This document shows positions 45,285 through 56,880 of a stretch of 64,000 bases of DNA, piece by piece. The stretch's first letter is position 1, and every line of letters begins with the position of its first letter. The translations under genes were made by a program, and so were the position numbers. The stretch lies in assembly GCA_000469685.2 (NCBI GenBank), contig LS997567.1, forward strand, positions 27,209,471-27,273,470. Reading direction: 5' to 3'. Origin of the DNA: Haemonchus contortus. Its lineage: Eukaryota; Nematoda; Chromadorea; Rhabditida; Trichostrongylidae. The notes under the pieces were generated by a model, which worked only from the letters and a program-made list of their open reading frames with translations, was not told the origin of the DNA and did no database searches.

Positions 45285-48200
45285 AGACTTACTTAGACTT
45301 AGTTCCTCCCGTGCTGGAGAGCACATAGGGCCACGAGATTTTTCCACTGTTGCCGGTCTTGTGCAATCATTTCTCCCTCGCTCCTAGAAACATTTATGAT
45401 CTTTGGATCATTCTCAAACGTTCGTCTTCACGTGTTTCTGGGACGGCCTCTTCCTCGCTTGGCTCCTGGAGGTATCCAGTTTATGGCCACTCGTGAAACT
45501 CGTTGCTGTTCCATGCGCAAAATGTGACCAGCCAGTCGAAGTCTACGCTGTGCCACAAGCACGTGGAGGCAGTTTGAACCACAACGTCGTAAAACTTCCT
45601 CATTTGTGACGTGGTCCGTGTAGCGTATTTTCATTATCCGTCGTAGGCATCTCTGATGAAAGGCGTTCAATCTCTTGACGAGGCTAGCAGTACTCTTCCA
45701 TGTCTCACTTGCATGTAATGCCGTAGGGATCACGATAGAGTAATATAAGCGCAACTTGATGTTCTGTGATATCGATGAACTGGCCCATAATGGCTGAAGT
45801 CGTCGGAATACGGCAGCAGCTTTCGCTATTCGAATGCGAACTTCCATTTCAGCATCACCGTTGTGAGTTATCGTACTTCCGAGGTAAGTGAAATTACCAA
45901 CGGTTTCCAATATTGTATCGTCAACGCTGATGTTCAGCTGCGTTTGGTCAAAGCCGACCTTCATGACCTTGGACTTGCAGGCGCTGATACGTAATCCTAT
46001 CATGCTCGCTTCTCTGCTGAGGCAGGTAGTGACCTGCTGAAGTTTATTTTCGTCTTCAGCAAGAAGTGCTATGTCATCGAAATACAAATCCGTGAGTCTG
46101 CTTCGATCATGCCAACTGATGCCTGCCCTTATTTTCTTCATCGTTTCCCTCATGACGAAATCCAGACAGACGTTGAACAGGATCGGAGACAGAATGCATC
46201 CTTGCCGCACTTCTGTATCAATCTGGAAGAACGGCGTGTATCCCGTATCCGTCCTCACGCAGCAAGACGAGTTGAGATACAAATTCTTGAAAATGCTGAT
46301 GAATGATTGCGGTACGCCTTATGTTTTCAGGATAGCCCATAGCGACTCGCGGTGAATACTATCAAAAGCTTTTTTAAAATCAACGAAGTTGATGACAAGC
46401 GGCTGGCAGTACTCAACACACTGTTCGATGTTTCGGAGGGTGAAGATTTGTTCGCTGCATGATCTTCCGCTCCTGAATCCGGCTTGTTCCTCCCTCAGTC
46501 GTCCGTCAATAGCCGTGCAAATTCGTCGGAGCAGAACAATGCAAAAGGTTTTTCCCGGCACAGATAGCAGCGTGATACCTGTCCAATTTCCGCAGTCTGA
46601 CAGGTTTCCTTTCTTGGGTATTTTAACAATGACGCCTCTTCTCCAGTCTTCTGGGACTTCTCCTTGGCTCCAGCACCGGTTGAATAACTTCACAAGTTTT
46701 TCCACCACGACAGTGCTCCCTGCCTTCAATAATTCCGCAGAGATTTCGTCTAGACCAGGGGATTTCCTATTCTTGAGGCACTCAATTGCTGCACTTACTT
46801 CCTCCTTCGTTATGTAGCCAGTATTTACCTCGAGCTGTTCACCCGGGTCCGTGTTGTCAAAACAGTATGTTGTCGATGGACTGGGCTGGTTGAGAATATC
46901 TCGAAAGTATTCAAGCCATCTTTGATTCTGCTCATCGCTATTGGAGAGGAGCCTGCCATTTTTGTCTCTGATCGGTACATTCGAATTGTTCCGGTTTCCT
47001 GTCAACTCACGGACAATGCGATACAAGGTCTTAGAGTCTCCATGATCAGCAGCGTAGTACGCTTCTGCACCTTTTCTTATCAGCCAGTCGTTCTTATCGT
47101 CACGACAAGATTTCTTCACCAGGCGGTCCAATTCGGTGTACCTACTTTTTGCCTCTTCCAGCTCTCTACTAGCCTTGGCCTGTTCTCTCTGTAGTTTTGC
47201 GTACTTCCTCTCATCAATCTTTTGCCACGTGCTGTCCTTGATCCGTTCTTCTTTTCTCTTTCCACGTCTTCGACCAAATACCTCTTCAGCGCAAACTTTT
47301 ATAGTATCTCTTATACCTGTCCACTCATCCTCCAGGTTCGTGATTTCTTCCAAGGCGTCAAATCGGTTCCACATTTCCAAGGCAAGCCTCGGAGCAAGGT
47401 TGGGATCCTTCAATTTCTCTACAGCGAACGGTCGTGCAAATGGAGTACCTCTTATTTTCTTCAACTTGAGTTTAACCACCGCTCTGACCATGTAGTGATC
47501 CAAGCCGATATCCGCACCTCGAAGCACACGAACATCCTGGAGGGAACCCCTCCACCTGCGGCTTATGCATACATGATCAATTTCGTTTAACGTTCTCCCG
47601 TCCGGAGAGCGCCAGGTTTTCTTATGGATCTGTCTGTGTTGGAAATAGGTGTTTCCAATACATAATTCATTGTGATCACAGAACGAAATGAGTCGCGCAC
47701 CGTTATTGCTCAATTCTTCAGAAGAAGCGAATGGTCCGACTGTGCTCTCGAAGTCGCATCTATTGTCATTTATTTTTGCGTTGAAATCTCCAAGAACAAT
47801 TTTCAAATCTCTCCTTGGTGCGTTGTCGATGGTGTCTTGAAGAAGCTCATAGAAGTCGTTCTTTGTGTCGTCGTTCGAATCCTCCGTAGGTGCGTAGATC
47901 TAGATGATCGTGATGCGAGTGTGCCTTGTCACAAATCGCGCAGATATTATTCGGTCACTCACTGGGTTCCATCCTTCAAGTGCTTTAGCTGCACGTCCGC
48001 TCAAGACAAATCCAACACCTCTCTCATGTCGATTCTCATGACCCGAATGTAGGACAGTCTTGTTTCCACTAGTCATACGACCGGTTCCGAGCCATCGAAC
48101 TTCACTAATTCCGGGGATGTCCAATCGATATTCGTCGAATTCTCGCAGCAGCTGCGCAAGATTCCCAGTCTGATTCAACGTGCGCACATTCCAAGTAGCA

Positions 48201-48400
48201 ACAAAAGTTTGATTCTTAGGTGAGAAAACCGCATTCCGAATCGGGAAGTTATCGGTCATGAGGCGGAACTTTGGCTCCCTCAAAGCAACAGATATATGTT
48301 TCGTCGTTTCTTTAGCACTGCAGTTTTTTACGGTTGAAGGGTCGCTGGCCCTTCGCACCAACCCTCCTCCTTTCTCATCCGGGCTTGGGACAGGCAACGG
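45285..48400 (-). mobile_element. near full-length RTE-type retrotransposon (RTE-B)
   Basis: The element has one minus-strand ORF of about 1030 codons and ends just after its stop in a CTAAGTCTAAGTAAGTC tandem tail (plus 45285-45303). No frameshift was found over 3.1 kb, only three in-frame stops, so this is the youngest-looking autonomous retroelement in the window. The 5' boundary is not marked by any repeat; an upstream stop lies about 40 bases above 48397. It belongs to the RTE-like group whose RT carries EQIFTLRNIEQC. Confidence 0.88.
45299..48397 (-). pseudogene. RTE-B endonuclease-reverse transcriptase, three stops
   Basis: Reading down the minus strand: FVATWNVRTLNQTG, ISEVRWLGTGRM and GVGFVLSGRA (endonuclease), a TAG at 47900-47902, IYAPTEDSND, IVLGDFNAKI and RTLNEIDHV. 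The RT part follows with RKSPGLDEISAELLKAG, WRRGVIVKIPKKGN, EEQAGFRSGRSCSEQIFTLR and FVDFKKAFDSIHRESLW. Then come a TAA at 46319-46321, VRQGCILSPILFN and the catalytic box. That box reads LTDLYFDDIALL (46073-46084) where relatives read L-D-F-A-D-D, one residue longer. A TGA at 45428-45430 precedes the last 42 codons and the natural stop at 45299-45301. All segments share one frame. The true start is unresolved; the first in-frame ATG is at MTDNFPIRN. Confidence 0.9.
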
Positions 48401-48784
48401 CGGAGAAACGGCCCGCTGTTATTTTTCAACACGTACCCACTATTAGTAAACTTTTTGTTCAGTCTTAGGCGACTAATCTCTGATGAACTGCAGCGCGCAA
48501 GTAGATTATTGATGCTGCGCAGTGTTGAAGTGAGTTATATCTCAAAGGTAGTTTAATGGTCAATTATCTTCAGAACATCTCAGTAGGTCGCGTATGCTTA
48601 GAGACATTTTTTACGAATCAGCCTGCTTCTTCAAACTTTCCCCGACGCTAGCTTTTCTGTTAATGAGATGTCGCCACTGAATTTCTTAGGCGGGATAGTT
48701 AGTCTTTAGCCCAGACATCGCTTTGACCGATATAACGGTAGATTGACTGACAGGTGTTGGGAACCTTTAACTAGCCGATCTTCT

Positions 48785-49720
48785 CACGCCTGTGGGAAAA
48801 TATAGTGTTCTTCTTTTCAAAGTATTCAAAAAAAAGAGTGCGAGCGATTCAGAGATTCAAATGTATGCCGATGACATGAAGATCTATGGCGTGCATGATG
48901 ATAGCAATAAACCTGAAGTACACCATGCTCTTACTTCACCTTTATCACGGATGATGGACTGGGTGTCGGCCAACGAAATACCTAACCTTGTTGAGACCTC
49001 ACTTATGCACATAAGCTACTCCCCTTGTACAAAATACATTTCCCATAACAACATTCTCTGTACATTGGAGGTGGTACGTGATCTCGGAATCCATGTTAAG
49101 AGAGACCTGAAGTTTGACGCACACATTAGCACAATAGTCAAGAAAGTCTTTACTACGCTTTTTGTCATCTTCAGAAATACACATAGTAACGATGTCTCTG
49201 TTTATCTCAGACTCTATAAGGCATATATAATCCCTATTCTTGAATATGGGATCCAAATATTAAGTTCATTTACAAAGAAATTACAAGTCAATTTGAGAAA
49301 GTTCGAAAACCCTTTACAAAAATGGTAATGTGCAAATGTTTTTTGTGTCTAGCCTACCGTGATTCTTTGCCTAATTATCAGAGATCACAGCTACTGAATA
49401 TGGAAGATTTGCTTTACCGGAGAGTATTCGATGACATAATACTTGCTTCAAGATCCTCCGAAATGAAACAAGGTTAGGAGCCAGTAAGTATTGGATATTT
49501 CGACCTTGCCATGGGCGAAAGAATTCTCTTGGGCTGCAATGCGTGCCTGTGAAAAAAGTCATCACCTCCATGTCTCAAATTTACTCTTTTCGCTGCGCTA
49601 GATGGATGGAAATGCCTTCGTCTGAAATATTTCGTGCACCCTCAGTGCCCGCTTTTCGGAATAGGTTGAGAAGGTTGATCTGCCAGATACTCTCAAAATA
49701 ACAGATTTTTATTATGGGGT
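48785..49720 (+). pseudogene. 5'-truncated CR1-like RT fragment (CR1-3)
   Basis: The plus strand starts mid-domain and reads QMYADDMKIYGVHDD (catalytic YADD at 48864-48875), EVVRDLGIHVKRDLKFDAHI, YLRLYKAYIIPILEYGIQI and LRKFENPLQKW, the order seen in CR1/Jockey-type elements. After a stop at 49328 similarity continues in other frames (LAYRDSLPNYQRSQLLNMEDLLYRR) to about 49700. Truncation at the 5' end is normal for target-primed insertion. It lies 385 bp above the start of RTE-B on the other strand. Confidence 0.82.
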
Positions 49721-50055
49721 TAAAAATGCCTTGAAAGTTTTGCGCAAGGAATGTAGATCGCACAAGGTGCGCTGTTGGATACTCTCCATTTCCGCATATT
49801 GGTCAGCAAGGATGTGGACTAACTACGTTCTACTTCCGTTGCGTCGATCTTCTTTTCCTTTACTCAGTTTGCATAGTCTTTTCAGCCGCGGGACAATTTT
49901 GGAAGAGCGACTCCCTTTTAACTGTATTGTAATTGTTTCATTTAATGGTTTGTAACATATTATCTTTTCCCAGTTGGTCTCCCTTGTTTACCGTGTAACT
50001 AATATATGTATGTGTTTATTACGGCGCGTGAGGCCGACGTAAGAGAACCAAACTA

Positions 50056-51320
50056 TTAGGTTGTTCGGAAAGGAATGCGCGTTTGAGTTCAAAAAATTTT
50101 TTATTATAAAAACGAAACTAAACAAGATCAATTAAAAAGATATTTCCCATTACTATCGATGACTTGTTGTCTACGTTTACGCAAAGAATGGATTCTTCTC
50201 CTGAAGAACTCGGCCGGCTGCAGCTCAAAGTAGTTGGACACCCTGAGTTGGAATTTTTCGCGGTTTTTGAATTTTCTTTCGGCCAAGGAGCGCTGCATTG
50301 ACCGGATCAGATAGACATCAGATGGAGTCAGGTCTGAGCTGTGAGGCGGATGAGGCAGGAATTCCCAACCCCTATTCCTCAATTTTTTCCAAGGTGGTTT
50401 TCGCAACATGTTGACGTGCGTTGTCGAGGAGGAATATTGTCGACGTCGTTTCGACACCTTAACGATGCAGGGCTTGATCCACACAGTTCAATTGATTCTC
50501 GTAAATGTCTGCCGTAACCGTTTGACCCGAATTCAGGACTTCAAACTACACTCAACCTTTGTTGTTCCACCAAACACAGAGCATCACCTTTCTGCCGTGT
50601 ATATCCGGTTTCGTAGTGAGTTTTGGAGTGTCACCGGTGTCTAACCACTGTCATTTTCGTGTTGTGTTGTCGAAGCAGATCCTTTTTCCGTCTGATGTAA
50701 TAATAGAGTTGAAAAAACCGTTGTTCTTGGAGCAATGGAGAAGAATTTCGGCCATCGCCACTGGTGTTGCCTGGTTTGAGTCGCTTAGCTTGTGCGGTAC
50801 CCATTTTCCGCACCTGTTCTTCTTGCCAATTGCCAGCAAATGCTCATGGATGGTAGAGTTCGAGCAGCCAACACATGTTGCCAGTTCTCGGGTGGTTTGG
50901 AGTGGATCCAATTTAATGACGGTCTTCAACACTTGGATGTCGACGAATTAGGGCCGACTACCATGTTCCTCGTCCTACAAGCTTTCATTACCGTTTTTGA
51001 AACGCCGATACCATCGTCGACACTGGCTTTCTGACAGGGCTTTTCCGCCGTATACTTCAGATGTGGCACGATGGGATTTAGCAGCCAAATTTCCTTTCTT
51101 GAAGTTGTACCACATGCAAGCCCGCAAAAGGCATTTTCGGTCGAGCACCTTTTAAACTTTTTTTTTCTTAGAAAAAAACAAAGTAGACATGGAAAAAGTA
51201 TATCGAAAGGTGCGCAATGAAAATCTCTTCCGAATAGACAAAAATGTTCTAAAAAATCTTCTATAGCAGGGGAGAAATGAATGGGCAAATTTAGCGCGCA
51301 TTCCTTTCCGAACAACCTAA
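50056..51320 (-). mobile_element. mariner transposon, complete ends
   Basis: The 1265-bp element is bounded by TTAGGTTGTTCGGAAAGGAA (50056) and its perfect complement ending at 51320; the match extends at least through GCGCG. TA flanks both sides (50054-50055 and 51321-51322). The size is typical for mariner (about 1.3 kb). It contains one minus-strand transposase relic. A 3' fragment of the same family lies at 41950-42250. Confidence 0.95.
50128..51150 (-). pseudogene. mariner transposase, frameshifted
   Basis: Pieces in several minus-strand frames add up to the whole protein: MWYNFKKGNLAAKSHRATSE and SESQCRRWYRRFKNGN (DNA-binding domain), KLDPLQTTRELATCVGCSNS, GKWVPHKLSD (the WVPHEL linker), ITSDGKRICF (first Asp), HGRKVMLCVWW, FLLDNARQHVAK (second Asp) and SSDLTPSDVYLIRSMQ (third Asp, giving the mariner D,D34D arrangement), ending GKYLFN-stop at 50128. 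All three catalytic Asp residues persist but several indels break the frame, and the start is not intact. Confidence 0.88.
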
Positions 51321-51442
51321 TAAAAGCATTTCAACTGAAAAATTCAACAAATACAATACCTTCGATTTAGTTAAAACATCATTACCGAACGAAATATCCA
51401 GAAACAAAGGAAGTAAACGAATAAGCGTCTTATAAAAGACCA

Positions 51443-51533
51443 GTCGGATTGCCCAGCCAACGCCCGGCTAGGCCGGGCATCCTCCTTTCCATATAAAGTC
51501 GGATCGCCTGGCTAACGCCAGGCTATCCTCCTT
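51443..51533 (+). repeat. tandem hairpin motif, dispersed family
   Basis: Two adjacent units begin GTCGGAT and end CATCCTCCTT or TATCCTCCTT. The first contains GCCCGGC-TAG-GCCGGGC, the second GCCTGGC-TAAC-GCCAGGC, so stems differ in sequence but keep pairing. A third, degenerate relative is at 5678-5720 (GTCAGGTCGCCCGGC...GTCCTCCTTTCC). No transposon ends were found around them. Confidence 0.7.
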
Positions 51534-52455
51534 GTTGCGTCAAACACCCCATCCCGAGAAATGTTGAACTGAAGAATTTTTTCTCTTTTTCAAAGCCAAT
51601 AGATTTTAAGTTTTTTCCGCTGTTCAGCTGAATTTAAGTTTTTCCGGTGTTCAGCTAAGCTAGAGTATGAAACTGAAACAGAGCTCGAAATAGATTATGT
51701 CGACGTAGCATGTCACATAGTCGCCCGGGCTTCCCTCCTTCTTTGACAAAGTTGCAGTAAGTCGGCTAACTCTCCACTCCTTTTTTGTTTCCTCTACACG
51801 AAATTTGGCATAGAACTAACAGGGCAGTACAAATGGTATTAGGTGAAAGTTGTTGTTCACGCCTTCAATTGAAAGAGTCGATCTTCTGCTCTCTTTCTCA
51901 AGCAGAAATACCTACGAAAATTCAACTGTTAGATTACCAAAGATGATGCTGTAGAGATGTTCTTAGTGATGATATCAGCATTATCAGATGTCTTTATCAA
52001 TGGATCTTTCTTTACGGAGATTTCATTAGTTGAGAATTCCAGATTACTGGCGGTCGATTACGTTTTGTTGCAAATGATATCGAACAATGAGGGTCCTTCG
52101 TTATGTCACAAACCTTGCTGGGTAGCAGTCGTAATCTAATAGCGAAAATGAACATTATTCTCATCTGCTTATCGTAATGTCCTAATGGGTCCCTATCACT
52201 GCGCCTACCACTCATTTTTGTCATCCTACTCTACCATCCCGTCTTATCGAGTGAAACATACTGAACGGTCAAAGCTACATCGTAGATGCTGAAGACGTTA
52301 GAATCTTGGTCGGTGGGTGGCCACTCCTAACTCCGCTATCTTTTCTTATCATTTATGATCAGTTCCTGTCACCGGGTTTCTATGATACCGTCATATTCTA
52401 CATCAATTATTAAAATGCTGAGGTTCCACTATTAGTACGAAAAGGGTAATCCTTC
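51534..52455. other. no recognisable gene
   Basis: Short frames only. Nothing identifiable as transposon, RNA gene or exon. Confidence 0.5.
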
Positions 52456-52675
52456 CGGATTTTAACGCTCCAGGCCCACGTAGACAGGAGTAATAAAGTT
52501 GCGGCCTGAAATTTCTGTCGCGCAGCCTCGCCCCTGTGCATGAAGTCCGGTCTTGCCACCCACCGTAAGTGTTCTCATCCTGTTCCCCGTACTACCAAGT
52601 TTGAACGCTTTAGGTCCACGGGGACAGGAGTTATGAGTTTCCGGTCAGACACACACACCGACACACACACACACC

Positions 52676-52713
<38 letters not shown>

Positions 52714-52760
52714 CCGACGAACCGACAGACACACTTAGCGAATTGTATATAGTAGGATGT
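52456..52760 (+). repeat. degenerate repeat with internal CA array
   Basis: Two related segments (about 52456-52508 and 52598-52648) share TTTGAACGCTTTAGGTCCACG/GGACAGGAGT-type sequence. They are followed by a compound (ACACACCG)/(CA)n array at 52644-52735 and the tail ATTGTATATAGTAGGAT. A similar tail follows other CA or ACAG-rich stretches at 53595-53614 and 58677-58695, which suggests a small dispersed element. Confidence 0.5.
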
Positions 52761-52933
52761 TTGTGACCCCTCAAGGTGTTGTGTTTTCTCTACATTCAGA
52801 TATCACTTGCAACGAAACCAATCCGACCACCAAAATATGTTAACTGGCAGGATGGGCCATGGAATTCGGTAGTGGCACATCAACAGTTGTGAACAACAAT
52901 AAGAACTATTAAGTTTCCGGGATTCATCAGGTT

Positions 52934-53003
52934 GGTCAGCCGAAGTGAAGGCGCTGTGCCAGTGCAGCGGTCAGCCGAAGTGAAGGCGCTGTGCCAGTGC
53001 AGC
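52934..53003 (+). repeat. exact 35-bp tandem duplication
   Basis: The unit starting GGTCAGCCGAAGTGAAGGCG occurs twice, back to back, at 52934-52968 and 52969-53003, with no mismatch. It is a recent local duplication in otherwise unassigned sequence. Confidence 0.95.
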
Positions 53004-53319
53004 TAACAAAGGAATGAGCTAGCCGTCAACGGTGCTGAGATCCTAAGATCCTGTGCAGATGATATTTCTCTCCATAAAAGGGAGCTCAGCAGAAAGAGAA
53101 CCAATGGAACACAAAATGTGGTGTCGCTCACGCTCATGTGCTGTATAAATCCGAAAGAAAGTGGATGGTTAACCGTTCGGTTCTTTTTCTCATCACGGCT
53201 GAAGGGAATTCCACTGTGGGTTGTTAGACAGGATTAGAAGGGTAGAGAATGATTAAGCAAATTTCACATTCTTCATAGGAAAACATAGTATCATGCCTGT
53301 ATCGATCGAAGCCACAATG

Positions 53320-53614
53320 TCGAAGCATTCGCCCATTAACCTACTCACCAACTTACTGCTTCATATACATAAGGAAGGAAATGTGGGATAAGCTTAAAGT
53401 CACCATTTCGAAGATTTCGCTTCTCCAAGCACTCCATTCACCTACCCACCAATTCACTGCTTCACCTAAAGGAGGAAGTGTAGGATAGAGCTAGGTTTTC
53501 CGTATCACTACCGTTATCGTAATCATAGTTCTCGGACGGACAGACATACAAACCGACAAACCGACAAACCTACAAACCGACACGCCAAGTTACTGCTTTA
53601 TAAATAAGAAGGAT
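53320..53614 (+). repeat. degenerate tandem units and CCGACAAA microsatellite
   Basis: Two diverged units (about 53320-53395 and 53432-53505) share AAGCA-TTC-CC-A-CCTAC-CACCAA-T-ACTGCTTCA-like sequence. A short (CAAACCGA)n tract at 53533-53585 and the tail GCTTTATAAATAAGAAGGAT follow. The block abuts the 3' side of the CR1-2 relic, which is on the other strand. Confidence 0.5.
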
Positions 53615-53630
53615 ACTGGATTTCGAACGA

Positions 53631-55960
53631 CTACGAGGTTACATAGCTTATTAACGTGGCAGCTATTTGCCTTCTAAACTGCTTCAGCATACCGGATAGA
53701 ACAGTGCTCTTCGTCAACATCTTATAGGTGTTTGCGGCTTGGAACGGGAAGCTTCCGGCTTTCACGTTGGTCCTTAGATAAGCCGAGTGTATTTTGGCTT
53801 GTTCACCTCTAGCACGTGATGGTGTGACTTTAAAATAGTCAAGTGGACCCATCCACGCAGATTGGTTTATAGACTTATAAACCATGATACGTATTGCAAG
53901 GCCGAAGAACCTGTTTCTGAAGTATGCTTTTGGAACTCTGGAGTAAAGGAAACTCCATGTGTAATTATTTTGGGCCTTCTCCAATGAACTACATGAACTT
54001 TTTCTTCGCTGAACTGAACACTGTGGCTCCAGATTCAACTAGCGGGCGTACATATGTTTTGTATGCTTGGGAAAGAACCTTGATATTAAAAGTAGAGAAA
54101 TCCTTGAAAATTTGGAATGCAAGCATCAGAGCTAATTCTGCACCGGTTCCCAATGATTGGAGGAGTCCAGGGTATTGGTGTAGTGGAAGCCTAAATCTCG
54201 CACCGATTTCACAGAAGTAACAGTGACACCACCAACCACATATGAAGAAGGGCTGAGCTCCGAATCTAGACTAATCCGAATGCACATTGTTTTGTGAGGG
54301 GCCAGTGGCAGTTGCCACTGCTCGGACCAGTCAGCTAACAAATCAATCGCTTTCTGAAGAGGATCCGCATCTTCCGAAAGAGCCTTATACATTTTTTGTG
54401 GCAACATCTAACTCGATCAACCTACTTGGGATATTGCCCGTGAAGATGTTGAAGAGCACTGGGAAAGCACACCCCTTGCGGCAGTCCGCTCACAAATTCC
54501 CTACTGTTCGAGAAAACGTGTCCTATTTCAACGTGGAAATTTCTAAAAGATCCACTCAGTGAGGACAGGATAAAATCTCAGCACTTGTAACTTATGGATG
54601 AACTCCTTATGAGACTCTCTATCAAGGCTTTCGCAAAATCGAACTGAATGGCATCGCACGAGCCATTGTCATCAAGAGCATAAGTTCAGGCCCGGAAACA
54701 ATCATGTTGGTTTAGATGGATCGCCATGGGACAAAGCCGTGTTGATGTTTCGAAATAATCTTGAAATTCTTGACCAAAAACGTGTCTGAGGACATGCTCC
54801 TCGAGGCTTTTTTTCAAATAATCTACATAAAAGATAAGTAATGCTGATGGGACGATAATTACCTGGATCCGAGGATGTTCCCTTCCTCAAAACCGGGGTG
54901 ACAAAGGAATGTTTCTATCTGAAAGCTACCTCACCATCAATCAGTGATTGATTGAATATATGTATAAGCTAAATGCCCACTGATAATACATGCCACTCTT
55001 ATGACGAAAAAGAGTTTGATGGAGTTCGGAGTTTATGAGGAGGACCTTGGCCATTTCATAATTTGCTCATAAAGCTTTTCTGCATTGAAACACGGGACAC
55101 TTGCCATGGACGGAAAGGGACCTTTGGCGTACATTGGAACCATTTCATCATCCCCAAGAAAAGATTTTGCAAACTGCTCTGCCAAAAAGTTGGCCTTATG
55201 GTATGGGCGGTAACATCACCCTGTGCCACAACATCACCTACTTTCAGACAGTCAATATTAGTTCTGTCATTAAGTTTCTAATTTGAATACTCGTAAAAGG
55301 TATGACTGCATTTTGATTCTACAACTTTTTTCTCAATGTTACTACTGTATTTTCTGAGCTCTAAAGGGTAAGATTCATTGAATTTCTCATATTTCGACCA
55401 AATACCACTTCGCCTAGCATCTAAGAAAAGACAAGGTTGATGCTCAATCATGCTTTGCGAAAACTTCGGAAGTTTACTGATTTTTACTGGCTTTACCGAC
55501 GGCGCAATCTTCCACGGAGTGTAGTACTCATTGGTCGCATGCAAAACAGCCAAAAACAAATCATATTTTTCGTTGACTGTACACCTTGTCTCAAGAAGAT
55601 CAACACACCTGATTCTGGGCAGATCTGCGCACAGATTGCCGAAATCACAGGCTGATTATGACCTGCAATCAACAGGCAGAGCAAGAGATTCACAGCAACA
55701 ATTCAACACTATTGTGGTCACCTTGCCCAGATGGAGGCAGAATATTTCAATTACAAACAAGACTTTTATTGGTGCTGGAAACCAAGTCAGGAATATTCCT
55801 TTCTCTAGTTGGATTAAAAACATGCTGCGTCAAAGTATGGGTACATAAAACATTGGGAGGAGCAGCCCCAGTACTCCCCAGAGCAAAAGCCACTCCTACG
55901 AGGAAGCCTGCGGCATCTCTTCGTCGACACTCCATTGGAGCTCCCGACTCCTCGCCCTCT
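53631..55960 (-). pseudogene. CR1-2 ORF2 (endonuclease end, RT, C-terminus)
   Basis: Visible blocks are LTQHVFNPTRERNIPDLVSS and GQGDHNSVEL (the endonuclease SDHNSV motif, about 55708-55728). The RT linker LELRKYSSNIEKKVVESK follows, then IFNQSLIDGEVAF, SFVTPVLRKGTSSDPGNYRP and ISITYLLCRLFEK. Next are PLQKAIDLLADWSEQWQLPL, SVRDLGFHYTNTL and a C-terminus to 53631. The catalytic YADD is not recognisable: the stretch just before MYKALSED (about 54390-54410) is decayed. The N-terminal half of the endonuclease is also missing. Confidence 0.83.
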
Positions 55961-56119
55961 CCTCTCTAGTGAGAGATTCTCGAAGAAAAATCCCTTGCAC
56001 AGGATAGAAGCGCAAGCGAGGAATTCTTAATACAGCACTTCGCTAGAACATGCGTGACGGGAAAACTGCCTTCACTAACCTACACTTATCTTTCAGAGAC
56101 CTTCCCATTCTCTGCACAG

Positions 56120-56615
56120 TTATCGGATTACATTCAATTCCAAGAAAATCATTTGTATTACACGGTTCCTGGCACTAGCAGAACTAGACTCAGGCAGACC
56201 ACATAAAACAATCAAACGTAATCTTAACTTCAGAGTACGACGTACTTCAATCAGAGTCAGCTGCATTAACAGGAGCATCCCGAATACCTTGACTAGGACA
56301 AGAACTCGAATAAACAGACTCAATTCCTACATCAGCAGCCAGACTGCTTTTATCACGAAGCCTTCCGAGTTCCTGCTTGAGGTTGAAATTCACTGCGCGG
56401 AGCAAGTTCAACTGAGTCATGATGGCTAATATGACCCTCTTTACATGATTCGGAACCCGCCTGGATTTGCTCATTACATCGACTTTCCCTCGCAGAGTCG
56501 TCCAGCTATCCGTCTCGTGTTCGCCACCTCGCATAGGTAATCTCACTGCTGCGTCCACGACAAAATCACAAAAAAAGAACCCGGAAAGCGGTTCAGAGAT
56601 GCGGCAGGAATGCAA
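56120..56615 (-). pseudogene. CR1-2 ORF1/N-terminal region
   Basis: Two overlapping minus-strand frames (56247-56615 and 56120-56323) together read a basic region (SKSRRVPNHVKRVILAIMTQ), a coiled-coil-like LLRAVNFNLKQELGRLRDK and VLCGLPESSSASA. This pattern precedes the endonuclease in several nematode CR1 elements. A frameshift lies between them. Role in the RNA-protein particle is inferred from position. Confidence 0.6.
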
Positions 56616-56880
56616 GAAAAATCAGTAATCATTAACAGCACCTTTAGTGGTGGCTTTCCTTCCTATGTCGTACCTTGCCAAGAAAGTACTCGCTGTATCG
56701 ATCAGTCCACACGCAGAACACTCGCAGAACTCAACACAGCACGGAACAAGAAAGAAACCAGAGAACGAGTCAAAGATCAGGCGAGAACACAAGAAAAATC
56801 AATAATTAATAGCAGCACCTGTAGTGGTTTCGCCTTCTCCCGATTTCGTCCTGATACTATTGAGTACTTTGCTTTTCTCG
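56611..56880. repeat. tandem repeat upstream of CR1-2
   Basis: A segment CAAGAAAAATCAGTAATCAT... at about 56612 recurs as CAAGAAAAATCAATAATTAA... at about 56788, a period near 176 bp with moderate divergence. It sits immediately upstream (5') of CR1-2 in that element's orientation, where internal promoters and 5' UTR repeats are often found. Confidence 0.55.

Larger units (their letters stand above)
53631..56620 (-). mobile_element. CR1-type retrotransposon relic (CR1-2)
   Basis: Read on the minus strand, an ORF1-type piece with VLCGLPESSSASARNRV (about 56150-56210), the end of an endonuclease domain, reverse transcriptase and C-terminal segment follow over 3 kb. The order and spacing fit one element that has lost most of its endonuclease start. 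Stops and frameshifts occur throughout. Confidence 0.82.

Noticed and set aside
46071..47590. Plus-strand ORFs of 90-142 codons within RTE-B
   Set aside because: They are antisense to the well-supported RTE-B coding frame and have no motifs of their own.
55437..55969. Plus-strand ORFs over the CR1-2 region
   Set aside because: They are antisense shadows; the minus strand carries recognisable endonuclease and RT blocks over the same bases.
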